Source: Arion vulgaris | Taxonomy: Eukaryota; Mollusca; Gastropoda; Stylommatophora; Arionidae | Direction of reading: 5' to 3' | Assembly: GCA_020796225.1 (NCBI GenBank) | Contig: CM036758.1 | Span: forward strand, 71,708,366 to 71,772,365 | DNA length: 64,000 nt | In this document: positions 9,720 through 19,799 of the stretch, in pieces | Numbering within the stretch: position 1 is the first letter of the stretch | Layout: every line of letters starts with the position of its first letter | The notes under the pieces: model-generated | What the model was told of the DNA's origin: nothing | Seen by the model: the letters and a program-made list of their open reading frames with translations, nothing else | Database searches by the model: none | Translations under genes and position numbers: made by a program

Positions 9720-10184
9720 CAGCGTTTTCCAAAGTGGGCGGTACCGCCTCCCCCCAGTGGTCGCTGAAGCGTTCTAGGTGGGGGGTGGGTGGGCGGTAGT
9801 GGGGTAAGACGAATTTGGGTGGTGTTCAGGCGATTAGGTGTTGGTGGCTCCTTAAAGAAGAAATTAATAATAAATATTTTAAAAGAAATTATTTTCGTGA
9901 TTTTGCGATTGAATAATCATTTAAACTTTGAATTCTGCATTTAAATTCATCTTATGCCCAACTTACACGATCCATTTTTTCAATTTTCTATTTCACGTAT
10001 ATATTCATTTGAAAATTGACCATGTATGACAGAAATATATATCAATTTTCTATGTCAAGGATAAAATAGAGCATGTATATATGTGCTTTGGGGGCGTTAG
10101 CAAACTGTTATAATGTGGAAGGGGCGTTAGAAAGTTTATGTTGTGCAAAATGGGCGGTGGGCTGATATAATTTGGGAATCTATG
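9720..10184. mobile_element. hAT-like MITE
   Basis: Imperfect terminal inverted repeats are CAGCGTTTTCCAAA on the left and CATAGATTCCCAAA read inward from the right. The left end continues GTGGGCGGTACCGCC, as does the fragment at 50395-50475. Candidate 8-bp flanks GTCTAGAC and GTCTTGGC match at 6 of 8 positions. No transposase ORF is present. The hAT assignment rests on the CAG...TTCCCAAA ends and 8-bp flank size. Confidence 0.65.
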
Positions 10185-10238
10185 GTCTTGGCATTTCCCG
10201 TTGTGTTCTTTGATCTCTTTATTCTCTAGTTGCAAATA

Positions 10239-10565
10239 CACTTAAGAAGAGACCATATACGAAATGGGGAAATTGGAAGAACAATAGGAACTATACTTGT
10301 TGTTGTTAGATTCATGGGAAAAAATGAGACTAAATCGTTTGGCTACTTATTGAGAATGAACACGAATACACAAGCTGCAAGAGCGTGTAACCTGAAAATT
10401 GAATCATCAAGAGGAAGAGGGTGATCAAGAAAAAGATGGTTACCAGAGCGTACAACCTGACAAATGGAATCACCAAGAGAAAGGGGTAGATCAAGGTAAA
10501 GATGGATTGATGGAGTTAGACATCTTCAAACTTCACAATATCACAGCATATCAAGAACTCGAGGG
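10239..10565 (+). mobile_element. LINE reverse-transcriptase C-terminal remnant
   Basis: Frameshifted translation gives IRNGEIGRTIG, FGYLLRMN, then SRKRW and RWIDGVRHLQ. This is the RNxxI...GxLxRM...GRPRKRWxDGI pattern of LINE C-termini. Stops and frameshifts show it is inactive. Confidence 0.7.
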
Positions 10566-10599
10566 TGCACTATCTCGGAAACCGATGATTGGTTCATTC

Positions 10600-10960
10600 T
10601 ACGACAAATGTCCTCAAAATTCGGTTTTAAAAATAGCTGTTTTTTTTTAGGGGGAGGGTGTTTACCCACAAATTCATTAAAAATGTAATATTTAATATAT
10701 CCTAAAAATCATGTGTAATATTTTAGATATTACAATTGCACACCTTAGAGTGAAAACAGAATTCATTTATATTCATTACTTTCAGAGCCTTAGGGATTTG
10801 AAATTTTGTGTTTGCGGTAATTTTTATTGCTTCCATGGCAACGTTGACATATTTTGAAAACTAAACTTTTTCACTCTTTTAAATCATAATATCTCAAAAT
10901 TATAATAAAATTCTACATTAATATGAAAAAGTTTCCAGACCAGAGTCCCCCTACCTTAAC
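10600..10960. mobile_element. foldback element, right arm copy
   Basis: Matches the right half of the element at 1281-1914: TTACAATTGCACACCTTAGA, GTGAAAACAGAATTCATTTA, TTGCTTCCATGGCAACG. It ends GTTTCCAGACCAGAGTCCCC, the complement of the left terminus of the first copy. Together the two copies define both ends of the family. Confidence 0.8.
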
Positions 10961-11350
10961 GGCAAAATGCAGAGAAGGACAAAACCAAGAATACAAATAC
11001 ACTTGAAGCTATTTATGAATGAATGGTGTGTGTTCGCGTCCATGTATGTTATATGTTGGTTTTGTCTCTCATGTATGTTATATGTTTGTCTTGTCTCTTA
11101 TATATAAGCACAAAGACTAAATAAGTCTGTGCTTGTGCCAGCAATGTTAGTATCTGACCTAATTTTACGTGTTGTGTAGACGATGTTCTTGGAACTACTC
11201 GACAAAACGAAGCTCTTTTTATATAGAGCTGTCTTGTTGTGGTTTTAATAGCGCTAGATTTCACAGATATGCGATGGACGAAGAAAGAAATAAAAGTAGT
11301 GGTTCGAATTCAATGTTAAGCATTTTTTTTGGATATCCTCAAATATTTGT
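10961..11350. other. unassigned intronic sequence
   Basis: A short 33-bp duplication (CATGTATGTTATATGTTGGT and CATGTATGTTATATGTTTGT) lies near 11040-11100. Nothing else is recognised. Confidence 0.45.
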
Positions 11351-11354
11351 ATAA

Positions 11355-11615
11355 TATCGATATTTGGGAAGACTGCAGTTAAACTAAGTAACAATGGCGA
11401 AACAGGTAAAAACAAAGTACTGTAGTGTTACAAAGTACAAAAAACAATATACAGAACGTTTCGATCAAAGAGTCTTTATCTAGCAAGGATACACCAGAAG
11501 CGAAAAAATGCAGACGTGTATTCTTTGCTCGATGAAGGTCTTTTGGTCGAAACGTCGCTGTTTATTGTTTTTGTATTGTGTAAAACTACAGTACTTTTTT
11601 AAAAGTATTTCGTCA
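11355..11615. mobile_element. Penelope-flank-type foldback repeat with two hammerhead-like cores
   Basis: Two inverted arms face each other. The minus-strand core at 11456-11484 reads AGATAAAGACTCTTTGATCGAAACG. The plus-strand core at 11528-11555 reads CTCGATGAAGGTC, TTTT, GGTCGAAACGT. Outer sequences (GTACTGTAGTGTTAC and its complement AACTACAGTACTTT) also pair. The same family occurs at 4.8, 48.0 and 61.7 kb. Confidence 0.7.
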
Positions 11616-12607
11616 TGTCTAATATCTACTTAGTTGAAGGAATTCTTCTAATATCTACTTAGTTGAAGTATTTCGCCATGTCTAATATCTACTTAATTGA
11701 AAGAATTCTTCTAATATCTACTTAGTTGAAGTATTTCGCCATGTCTAATATCTACTTAGTTGAAGTATTTCGTCATGTATAATATCTACTTAGTTGAAGT
11801 ATTTCGCCATGTCTAATATCTACTTAGTTGAAGTATTTCGTCATGTATAATATCTACTTAGTTGAAGTATTTCGTCATGTCTAATATCTACTTAGTTGAA
11901 GTATTTCGTCATGTATAATATCTACTTAGTTGAAGTATTTCGCCATGTCTAATATCTACTTAGTTGAAGTATTTCGTCATGTCTAATATCTACTTAGTTG
12001 AAGTATTTCGTCATGTCTAATATCTACTTAGTTGAAGTATTTCGTCATGTCTAATATCTACTTAGTTGAAGTATTTCGTCATGTCTAATATCTACTTAGT
12101 TGAAGTATTTCGTCATGTCTAATATCTACTTAGTTGAAGTATTTCGCCATGTCTAATATCTACTTAGTTGAAGTATTTCGTCCTGTCTAATATCTACTTA
12201 GTTGAAGTATTTCGTCATGTCTAATATCTACTTAGTTGAAGTATTTCGTCATGTCTAATATCTACTTAGTTGAAGTATTTCGTCATGTCTAATATCTACT
12301 TAGTTGAAGTATTTCGCCATGTCTAATATCTACTTAGTTGAAGTATTTCGTCATGTCTAATATCACTTAGTTGAAGTATTTCGTCATGTCTAATATCTAC
12401 TTAGTTGAAGTATTTCGTCATGTCTAATATCTACTTAGTTGAAGTATTTCGTCATGTCTAATATCTACTTAGTTGAAGTATTTCGTCATGTCTAATATCT
12501 ACTTAGTTGAAGTATTTCGTCATGTCTAATATCTACTTAGTTGAAGTATTTCGCCATGTCTAATATCTACTTAGTTGAAGTATTTCGTCATGTCTAATAT
12601 CTACTTA
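11605..12607. repeat. 34-bp minisatellite grown at a Penelope-flank repeat
   Basis: About 29 copies of a 34-bp unit (GAAGTATTTCGTCATGTCTA plus ATATCTACTTAGTT). Early copies alternate with shorter TTGAAAGAATTCTTCTAATA units. The first unit overlaps the end of the foldback repeat (AGTATTTCGTCATG; compare TGTGTTTCGCCAT at 48205), so the array seems to have been seeded there. Confidence 0.95.
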
Positions 12608-12610
12608 ATT

Positions 12611-12868
12611 GAAAGAATTTTTCTTCTTTGAGCGCTCCATATCGACCACTTGCTAACCACTCTGTGTGATTTGTATGTGATCTGAGCCTAAGAGCGATTG
12701 TATGCTGTGCCAGTTATGCGCCTATATGTAGGCCAGCACATCCGTGATGCTTTTTATTAACTAGGTAGCTTCCTAGGTCCTACAGTAGTCGACTCTACGA
12801 AATGTCTTATAGGTCGCAGTGGTACTATTCTTTGCTTCCCTTGTGGACCCCGGTACAAGATGGGCGGA
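12611..12868 (-). mobile_element. SINE-D1 copy
   Basis: Full-length minus-strand D1 with the tail TTCTTCTTTGAGCGCTCC at the left, abutting the 34-bp array, and the D head (GAAGCAAAGAATAGTACCAC) at the right. Confidence 0.88.
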
Positions 12869-13390
12869 AGGGATTCAAAGATTATGATTTTTATTGACAA
12901 TTAGCTCGGAATTCCTGGTAAATTATTGATTTCTCTCCACAAACATGGGGCGACTCTTCTTCTTCTTCTTCTTGTTTTGCCTTAATTCAGGTATAGTCAG
13001 GGCACCGGGTATGACACTTCTTTTTGCGTGAAGGCATGCTTTGCTTTTTATCAGTGTTCCCTGTCACACAGGCGTGTTTTCTCCAACTTCAGAAGTAACA
13101 TGGGGAGATAACTGCAAGAATCAGGTATCAGCCGGAGCCAGACTACAGCCAGCATCCTAACATTTAGAACTTTATACAAAAGTTATCAACAGCAGAGATC
13201 GTATGTTGAGAAATAAGGATTCGACCAGAAGACACTCCAACACACCTGCTACGTAAACATCATTAGAAAACTGTTGAACACTACGTCTTGAAGTGTGAAA
13301 CGCTGGATGATGTTAAAAGCTTCATTCCCCAGGGGCAGATAATTTGTTTATATTATATGTACCAAAACAACAAGTTAAAATACGTTTAGA
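12869..13390. other. unassigned, with a (CTT)n run
   Basis: Contains (CTT)n at about 12955-12972 and TTTCTCCAACTTCAGAAGTA at 13078-13097, which recurs near 36232, so part of this is a dispersed repeat of unknown class. No gene is recognised. Confidence 0.45.
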
Positions 13391-13394
13391 TATC

Positions 13395-13620
13395 ATTACA
13401 TCCCCTTAAACTAAGGGGCGATAACAGAGATGAAAGAGATCGAATATTTGGGCGACTGTGTGACTACGGATGGGAGATAAAAATCGGAGCTTGAATGACA
13501 GCTGCAACACTCAGATCATTGGACAACATATGGAGATCATCAGCCTACGGGGCCCAGATTAAACTCAATATATACCAATCAAATGTGCGCTCAATCTTAC
13601 TGTATGGATCAGAGACATGG
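13395..13620 (+). pseudogene. LINE RT C-terminal remnant, 5' side of the 31-bp array
   Basis: Translation gives IEYLGDCVTTDG, SLDNIWRSSAYGAQIKLNIY, then VRSILLYGSETW. This is the post-catalytic region of a LINE reverse transcriptase. It runs directly into the 31-bp array and resumes beyond it at 15260. The same LINE, without the array, is on the minus strand at 50630-51240. Confidence 0.85.
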
Positions 13621-15269
13621 AAGGCTGGTAACAAGACGGACAGTAGCATGGAAGGCTGGTAACAAGACGGACAGTAGCATGGAAGGCTGGTAACAAGACG
13701 GACAGTAGCATGGAAGGCTGGTAACAAGACGGACAGTAGCATGGAAGGCTGGTAACAAGACGGACAGTAGCATGGAAGGCTGGTACCAAGACGGACAGTA
13801 GCATGGAAGGCTGGTAACAAGACGGACAGTAGCATGGAAGGCTGGTACCAAGACGGACAGTAGCATGGAAGGCTGGTACCAAGACGGACAGTAGCATGGA
13901 AGGCTGGTAACAAGACGGACAGTAGCATGGAAGGCTGGTAACAAGACGGACAGTAGCATGGAAGGCTGGTAACAAGACGGACAGTAGCATGGAAGGCTGG
14001 TAACAAGACGGACAGTAGCATGGAAGGCTGGTAACAAGACGGACAGTAGCATGGAAGGCTGGTAACAAGACGGACAGTAGCATGGAAGGCTGGTAACAAG
14101 ACGGACAGTAGCATGGAAGGCTGGTACCAAGACGGACAGTAGCATGGAAGGCTGGTACCAAGACGGACAGTAGCATGGAAGGCTGGTACCAAGACGGACA
14201 GTAGCATGGAAGGCTGGTAACAAGACGGACAGTAGCATGGAAGGCTGGTACCAAGACGGACAGTAGCATGGAAGGCTGGTAACAAGACGGACAGTAGCAT
14301 GGAAGGCTGGTAACAAGACGGACAGTAGCATGGAAGGCTGGTAACAAGACGGACAGTAGCATGGAAGGCTGGTAACAAGACGGACAGTAGCATGGAAGGC
14401 TGGTACCAAGACGGACAGTAGCATGGAAGGCTGGTACCAAGACGGACAGTAGCATGGAAGGCTGGTAACAAGACGGACAGTAGCATGGAAGGCTGGTAAC
14501 AAGACGGACAGTAGCATGGAAGGCTGGTAACAAGACGGACAGTAGCATGGAAGGCTGGTAACAAGACGGACAGTAGCATGGAAGGCTGGTAACAAGACGG
14601 ACAGTAGCATGGAAGGCTGGTAACAAGACGGACAGTAGCATGGAAGGCTGGTAACAAGACGGACAGTAGCATGGAAGGCTGGTAACAAGACGGACAGTAG
14701 CATGGAAGGCTGGTAACAAGACGGACAGTAGCATGGAAGGCTGGTAACAAGACGGACAGTAGCATGGAAGGCTGGTAACAAGACGGACAGTAGCATGGAA
14801 GGCTGGTACCAAGACGGACAGTAGCATGGAAGGCTGGTACCAAGATGGACAGTAGCATGGAAGGCTGGTAACAAGACGGAGAGTAGCATGGAAGGCTGGT
14901 AACAAGACGGACAGTAGCATGGAAGGCTAGTACCAAGACGGACAGTAGCATGGAAGGCTGGTACCAAGACGGACAGTAGCATGGAAGGCTGGTAACAAGA
15001 CGGACAGTAGCATGGAAGGCTGGTAACAAGACGGACAGTAGCATGGAAGGCTGGTACCAAGACGGACAGTAGCATGGAAGGCTGGTACCAAGACGGACAG
15101 TAGCATGGAAGGCTGGTAACAAGACGGACAGTAGCATGGAAGGCTGGTAACAAGACGGACAGTAGCATGGAAGGCTGGTACCAAGACGGACAGTAGCATG
15201 GAAGGCTGGTAACAAGACGGACAGTAGCATGGAAGGTTGGTAACAAGACGGACAGTAACATGGAAGGCT
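13617..15269. repeat. 31-bp minisatellite, 53 units, inside a LINE ORF
   Basis: Fifty-three units of 31 bp (ATGGAAGGCTGGTAACAAGA plus CGGACAGTAGC) vary mainly at GGTAAC/GGTACC. Because 31 is not a multiple of three, all minus-strand frames stay open for 450-560 codons. These are artefacts of the repeat, not genes. Both edges read into one LINE frame: YGSETW at the left and MEGFERRC at the right. Confidence 0.97.
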
Positions 15270-15350
15270 TTGAGAGAAGATGTCTCAGAAGAATTCTCAG
15301 AATTCGTTAAGCTCGAACAACATCTAATACTGAGATCACCCGACGCACAA
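15260..15350 (+). pseudogene. LINE RT C-terminal remnant, 3' side of the 31-bp array
   Basis: Translation MEGFERRCLRRILRIR, a stop, then ARTTSNTEITRRTNINN continues the LINE interrupted by the 31-bp array. Related minus-strand sequence at 50640-50730 gives FLRRILRISW and NTEITRCTGINN. Confidence 0.85.
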
Positions 15351-15401
15351 ACATCAACAATTTCAACCAGGAAAAAAAAGAAGGTATGGATGTGATTGGG
15401 A

Positions 15402-15424
15402 CAGTGGTGGCTCGTAATAATTTT
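15402..15424 (+). mobile_element. truncated hAT-type MITE end
   Basis: CAGTGGTGGCTCGTAATAA matches the terminus of the MITE family at 18381, 18844, 30827 and 47417. It is cut off where SINE-D2 begins. Confidence 0.6.
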
Positions 15425-15690
15425 TGTTGGTCTTCTTCTTCTTCTTTGCGTTCATTCTTTACGACCAATTTTAATAACTCTTTGTGATATGTTTGATCTT
15501 TGCCAAGTACGTGTATACGTTGCACATTGCTTTGGTAGCCCCTAAACGCATAGACTTCTACACATTTAGGACACGTGCATCCGATTTCAGCCAAACTTCC
15601 TTAGTCGCCTCTTACGACATGCGTGGCAGGTAACAGTGGTTCTATTCTTTACACCACAAATTTGGGCCCCGGTAACCACTCGGGCAAAAT
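15425..15690 (-). mobile_element. SINE-D2 copy
   Basis: Minus-strand D2: a (CTT)n tail at the left, the body CGTTCATTCTTTACGACCA and CACATTTAGGACACGTGCAT, then the D head with CATGCGTGGCAGGTAACAGT and the terminal ACCACTCGGGC. Read in sense, the element starts GCCCGAGTGGTTACCGGGG, which resembles a tRNA A box. Confidence 0.9.
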
Positions 15691-15759
15691 GATCAATAAT
15701 ATTCGGAGGACAAAATAGATTTGTATAAAAAGAGAAACCATTTGGAATTTATTGATAGG

Positions 15760-16173
15760 ATCATCATCATTCCACTTCGGTGAGTAACCATGTGTACTAC
15801 AAACTCTTTCTTACATAGGAAGATCTCAGCGACAGTGCACGAACTCCATAGCACGGGTGAGGTTTCTTGGTGTAATTTATAAAATGATAAAAATATTTTG
15901 TAAAAATTTTACAAAAACAATGTTTCTAATTTTGCCAGGTAGCGGCTTTCCCACTCTAGTCTTCTCAATTTTGAAATGCCAAGATTTTTTTACGTGCTCA
16001 ACTTCAACACAAAACCCACGTTTTATCGTCCGTCTCCGATAAGAGTAGGAACACAATCTACCTACACTGAGATCAGGGATCTCTGGAAAAGCATCCCGAT
16101 GGCTCCACGAGGGATCAAACCTGATACCTTTCGAACGAGAGGCGAGAACCTAGCCTCTACACCACTTAGACCC
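15760..16173 (-). mobile_element. SINE-C copy
   Basis: About 410 bp on the minus strand. The tRNA-like head at the right reads AAGTGGTGTAGAGGCTAG with a B-box-like region TTTGATCCCTCG. The body contains CGTCCGTCTCCGATAAGAGT and GAAGATCTCAGCGACAGTGC. The 3' end at the left is CACTTCGGTGAGTAACCATG. Confidence 0.85.
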
Positions 16174-16424
16174 TAATCAATTTAAATGACATTAACTTTG
16201 GCAAATGTACACAGAATATCTGTGCAATTAGCATTTACATTATTTAAAACTTGCACGTTTGTAAACATACATAGCTTAACGTTTAGTTTCGTGTATAGAC
16301 ACCGGATAATTGGTTACGTTTTTGTATACACTTATTAGAATAAAGCGCACAGGTAGCTGTGTAAACATGTTCAGATTTTATACAAATCTATACATGTGAT
16401 TTGTATAGTAAACCATCGGTTCTA
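16174..16424. other. unassigned intronic sequence
   Basis: AT-rich sequence with no recognised element. Confidence 0.5.
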
Positions 16425-16690
16425 GTGGATTTGTATAGTAAACCATTGGTTCTAGTGGATGTTTCTCTTCTGTCTTCAGAGACATCCAGAGAGAAGCTCA
16501 TTGGTTTTATTGGATGTTTCTTTTGTGCCTTGAGAGACATCCAGAGAGAAGCTCATTGGTTTTATTGAATGTTTCTCTTCTGTCTTCAGAGACATCCAGA
16601 GAGAAGCTCATTGGTTTTATTGGATGTTTCTCTTCTGCCTTGAGAGACATCCAAAGAGAAGGTCACTGGTTTTATTGGATGTTTCCCTTC
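16425..16690. repeat. 55-bp minisatellite
   Basis: About four and a half units of 55 bp, with landmarks GAGACATCCAGAGAGAAGCT and ATTGGTTTTATTGGATG at 55-bp spacing (16481, 16536, 16591). Confidence 0.95.
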
Positions 16691-16691
16691 T

Positions 16692-16930
16692 GTAGAATCC
16701 ATTAACAACAGACTAAATGGATCAGACACATAAGTAGATTACCAACAGACAGTGAGCCTCAAAGAGCAATGCTACTCCCATACAGAGGATACAAAGCAAA
16801 AGGTCGTTCCCGCAGAAGATGAAAGACATAAATAACATAGGTAGTGAAGGACACTATTTATGAAGAACACACAAAACCCGTTCAAGAAATCTCTTCTTAT
16901 CCTGATGGTCTGAGGTAAAACTGGATTAAA
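16692..16930 (+). mobile_element. LINE C-terminal and 3' UTR remnant (family 3)
   Basis: Contains the recurring family-3 strings AAATGGATCAGACACATAAG, TTACCAACAGACAGTG and TCTCTTCTTATCCTGATGGT, ending GAGGTAAAACTGGATTA with an (AAAG)n-like tail. Homologous pieces are at 17396, 17810, 25858, 38735, 44379 and 50535. Confidence 0.8.
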
Positions 16931-16989
16931 GAAAAGAAAGGTATATATAGAAAGAAAGATAGATGCATTTTTTCTAAACATGCTCAGGA

Positions 16990-17118
16990 TTGTGGTTAAA
17001 GTTGCGGAGTTTGTGTTTTGTGCAATACTCTCGGCAGCTCGCGTGTCATTTCTGTGAAGAGGAACCGAACCAGTTAGTCTAAAACGAGGTGCAATGAAGT
17101 GAATCCTTCGTCTTTAAA
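16990..17118 (+). mobile_element. SINE-B 3' fragment
   Basis: Body landmarks GTTTTGTGCAATACTCTCGG and GGTGCAATGAAGTGAATCC are present; the tRNA head is missing. Confidence 0.8.
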
Positions 17119-17119
17119 C

Positions 17120-17395
17120 CCTTTAACCCCTTGTGGACCAGGAGCTACACTAAGTGGCTTTTTTTACCATATAATGGCTTTTGCCCTGGTCCACTAAGCG
17201 ACCACATTTCACTTGACTTTCAAATTTATTTTGATTTATGCAAATAATTTCATAACGTGTATATTTATGCATATTTTATTAGATTCAATCTGAACTTCTA
17301 GTTGAGTCATTATTATTCGTGTTCATGGCCCAGAAAATGTTGACGGATATCTCTCTATATATATCTTAATTATAAAGCTAATTGTCTGTGAAAAA
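17120..17395. other. short imperfect palindrome and unassigned sequence
   Basis: TTGTGGACCAGG at about 17141 pairs with CCCTGGTCCACT at about 17190. It follows TTTAACCCC, suggesting one end of a TTAA-type MITE. The rest is AT-rich and unassigned. Confidence 0.45.
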
Positions 17396-17508
17396 ATCTC
17401 CTATTTATGAAGCACACATTAAAGCCAGTTCTAAAAGTCTCGTCTTATCTTGACGTTATGCGGTAAAGCAGGATTAGAGAAAATAAAGAAAGAAAGTGAG
17501 AAGAAGGT
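17396..17508 (+). mobile_element. LINE family-3 3' tail
   Basis: ATGAAGCACACATTAAAGCC, TCGTCTTATCTTGACG, then GCGGTAAAGCAGGATTAGAG and an (AAAG)n tail match the 3' UTR of the family-3 copies. Confidence 0.75.
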
Positions 17509-17511
17509 TGT

Positions 17512-17716
17512 CTGTTCGTGCAGGGCTGTGACGTGCTATGATGCAGAGAGGCGACCGCATCAGGCGGACCATACGGGGGACGGCATAAGCAGCGAAATAA
17601 TTTTCACAATTGAAGGTTATTTTAAAGAAAAAACTTTTAAGGGGCGGCAATTCGAAGACTTGCATCATACTGAGAAAATATACCGCACGGTCCTGTGTTC
17701 GTGTGTTTTATGGTAA
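17512..17716 (+). repeat. unnamed dispersed repeat, copy 2
   Basis: Plus-strand counterpart of 3725-3945. It shares GCTATGATGCAGAG, CGCATCAGGCGG, GGCATAAGCAGCGAAAT and GAGAAAATATACCGCACGGT. Family type is not determined. Confidence 0.7.
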
Positions 17717-17809
17717 ACTTTAGAACGCTAAACTCTGAAATTATGATCATGGAACAGCTTATTTATACATACATGTATATGATAGCGTGATCATTTTCAG
17801 CTTTTTGCC

Positions 17810-18095
17810 AACATCAGAACTGATCTTCTTCAAGAAACAACCAATCAAATGGTTCTACCATATAAGCATACTACCAGCAGATAGTGCTATCAAAGAGCAA
17901 TGTTACTCCAATAAAGTGGATACAAAGAAAAAAGCCATCCATGCATACGGTAAATCTCACAGATAACAGGGACGTCGAAAAAACACTGTTTATGAATGGC
18001 ACACAAAAGTCCGTTCCAGAAATCTCTTCTTATCCTAACGCTGTGAGTCAAAACAGGATTAGAAAAGAGAAGAAAGAAAAAAGAAAGATATCCTG
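17810..18095 (+). mobile_element. LINE C-terminal and 3' UTR remnant (family 3)
   Basis: Contains AAGAAACAACCAATCAAATG, CCAGCAGATAGTGC, TCTCACAGATAACAGGGACG and TCTTCTTATCCTAACGCTGT, ending AACAGGATTAGAAAAGAG plus (AAAG)n. The coding frame is decayed. Confidence 0.8.
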
Positions 18096-18103
18096 AAGTT
18101 TAT

Positions 18104-18352
18104 CTGGCTGTGGCTAAGTGGTTAAGCCCTTTGCCTTGTGAGTCGAAGGTCGTGGGTTCGAGTCCGGACCGCGCCATTCTGTTCACGAGTGCAGTTTTTT
18201 CCAGAGACCCTAGGATTGTTGCTGGAGCTACGGAGTTCGTGCTTTGTGCAATACTCTCAGCAGGTGGCGTGCCATTTCTGCGGAGAGGAATCGAGCCATA
18301 TGGGGTAAAACCCGGTGCAATGAAGTCAATCCTTCGGCTTTAAAACCCTTTT
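18104..18352 (+). mobile_element. SINE-B, best-preserved copy
   Basis: The tRNA-like head has a good A box, TGGCTAAGTGG, and B box, GGTTCGAGTCC, about 34 bp apart, the spacing expected for an internal RNA polymerase III promoter. The body includes CCTAGGATTGTTGCTGGAGC, CTTTGTGCAATACTCTCAGC and CCCGGTGCAATGAAGTCAAT, ending in CTTTAAAACCC and A-rich sequence. It is noncoding and serves here as the reference copy. Confidence 0.92.
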
Positions 18353-18380
18353 TTAAAAAACTCTCAACATTCCTCTTGGT

Positions 18381-18546
18381 CAGTGGCGGCTTGTCATTAA
18401 GGGCCTGTAGAGCCGGGCCCCACCAAATGTAATGTGAACGTGTATATATTGTTTAATAAATTAAAATATAACCTAACCCAGAACCCTGATTTTTCCAAAA
18501 ATGTTTGTCTGGCCACACCAACAGAAATGATCACGAGTCGCCACTG
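18381..18546. mobile_element. hAT-type MITE with perfect 8-bp TSD
   Basis: This 166-bp element begins CAGTGGCGGCTTGTCATTA and ends ACGAGTCGCCACTG. The perfect 8-bp duplication CTCTTGGT lies at 18373-18380 and 18547-18554. The 8-bp size suggests hAT mobilisation. Three more complete copies are in the window. Confidence 0.92.
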
Positions 18547-18779
18547 CTCTTGGTTATCAAAGAATAATGTAGGAAAGTTACTAAAATCAAACAATCACAA
18601 AACGGATAGAGATGCAATAACATCCTGGGGTTGACATAACTAAGAATAAGGTTAACCGTGCTAAAGCAAAACTCTCAAATAAAATAAGTTATTTTATTGA
18701 CCTGATGGTTTGAGCAACAATGTTTATTTAAAAAAATAATTTTTGTTAAAGAAACGTTGTGATAATAAATCTACATCAT

Positions 18780-19265
18780 ATTGAAGAATATGAACCCACA
18801 CTACGTAAACAAACCTATATCCTCTTCATGTCATAGTTGGCAACAGTGGCGGCTCGTGGTCATTTTTCTTGGTGGGGCCAGACACAAATTTTCGGAAAAA
18901 ATCATGGTTTTTTTAGCATTTACTATTCCGGGAAGTTATTCCCCTATTGATTATTGGTGGGGCCAGGCCCACTGGCCCTTAATGACGAGCCGCCCCTGGT
19001 TGGCATACAAGACATTCCGAAGTGATCCCATAGCAGCCGGGTTGATGCCGTTCTCCTCATGATTTCCCTTGTCAGTCCACACATGTTCATTTCCCTTTCA
19101 GACGCCATTCTCCATGTTTTCTTTGATCTACCCCTCCTCGTTTCGTTTGCTGTCTGTCTGAGAGATGTCTTTGCCAAAGTGCCTGTTGGTATTTTACATA
19201 AATGTCCAAGCCATTCCCATCGACTTCATGTGATCGTTGATGCTAGTGAAGTACAATTAATTTTC
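18780..19265 (-). mobile_element. LINE C-terminal remnant interrupted by a MITE
   Basis: The minus strand encodes LAKTSLRQTANETRRGRSKK, TWRMASEREMNMCGLTREIM and LLWDHFGMSCMPT. This is the GRPKxTWRR...ALCPTR ending of a LINE reverse transcriptase. The MITE at 18844-18998 is inserted four codons from the ORF end; beyond it the frame continues MT and stops. Confidence 0.8.
18844..18998. mobile_element. hAT-type MITE inserted in a LINE
   Basis: 155 bp, starting CAGTGGCGGCTCGTGGTCA and ending ACGAGCCGCCCCTG. Flanks GTTGGCAA (18836-18843) and GTTGGCAT (18999-19006) match at 7 of 8 positions. Confidence 0.9.
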
Positions 19266-19418
19266 TTATTTAGCTTCTCGTTTGGCCTCTTCTCTGGCCA
19301 AAATATTAGAAGGATATCATAGGACATTTATTTGGAAAGGTTTATAATTTATGTATAATGAATGCCCTCATATAGCTTAAATAAATAAGGGAGGGGTAGG
19401 GGGAATAAGGCGATGGAT
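19266..19418. other. unassigned
   Basis: No recognised element lies between the LINE remnant and the SINE-B pair. Confidence 0.4.
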
Positions 19419-19545
19419 TGACTTCATTGCACCGGATTTCACCATTGGCCCCGCCCATATCGACAGAAATGACACGTCACATGCAGACAGTGCTGCGCGA
19501 AGCACTAGACCAGTAGCTCCAGCAGCTATCCTAGGAATCTCGTCA
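19419..19545 (-). mobile_element. SINE-B fragment
   Basis: Minus-strand SINE-B 3' body with TTGACTTCATTGCACCGG, CAGAAATGACACGTCA and AGCTATCCTAGGAATC. It lacks the head and abuts a second copy. Confidence 0.8.
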
Positions 19546-19550
19546 AGGGT

Positions 19551-19797
19551 TTTAAATGGTTTTAAAGCCGAAGGATTGACTTCATTGCACCGGGTTTTAC
19601 CCCATGTGGCTCGGTCCCTCTCCGCAGAAATGGCACGTCACCTGCCGAGAGTATTGCACAAAGCACGAACTCCGTAGCTCCAGCAACAATCCTAGGGTCT
19701 CTGGAAAAACTGCACTCGTGAACAGAACGGCGAGGGTCCGGATTCTAACCCACGGCCTTCGACTCACAATGCAAAGGGCTTAACCACTCAGCCACAG
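19551..19797 (-). mobile_element. SINE-B copy
   Basis: Full-length minus-strand copy from AAAGCCGAAGGATTGACTTC to CTTAACCACTCAGCCACAGA. A near-identical body to 18104-18352 suggests relatively recent activity of the family. Confidence 0.88.
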
Positions 19798-19799
19798 AG

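Noticed and set aside
11605..12607. A CRISPR-like look to the regular 34-bp array
   Set aside because: There are no unique spacers between units and the genome is eukaryotic; it is a plain minisatellite.
13545..15261. Three overlapping minus-strand frames of 450-561 codons
   Set aside because: They are translations of a 31-bp tandem repeat in all three frames and simply reflect the lack of stop codons in the unit.
18104..18180. A possible functional tRNA gene with good A and B boxes
   Set aside because: The acceptor stem does not pair and the sequence continues into a SINE-B body shared with many copies.
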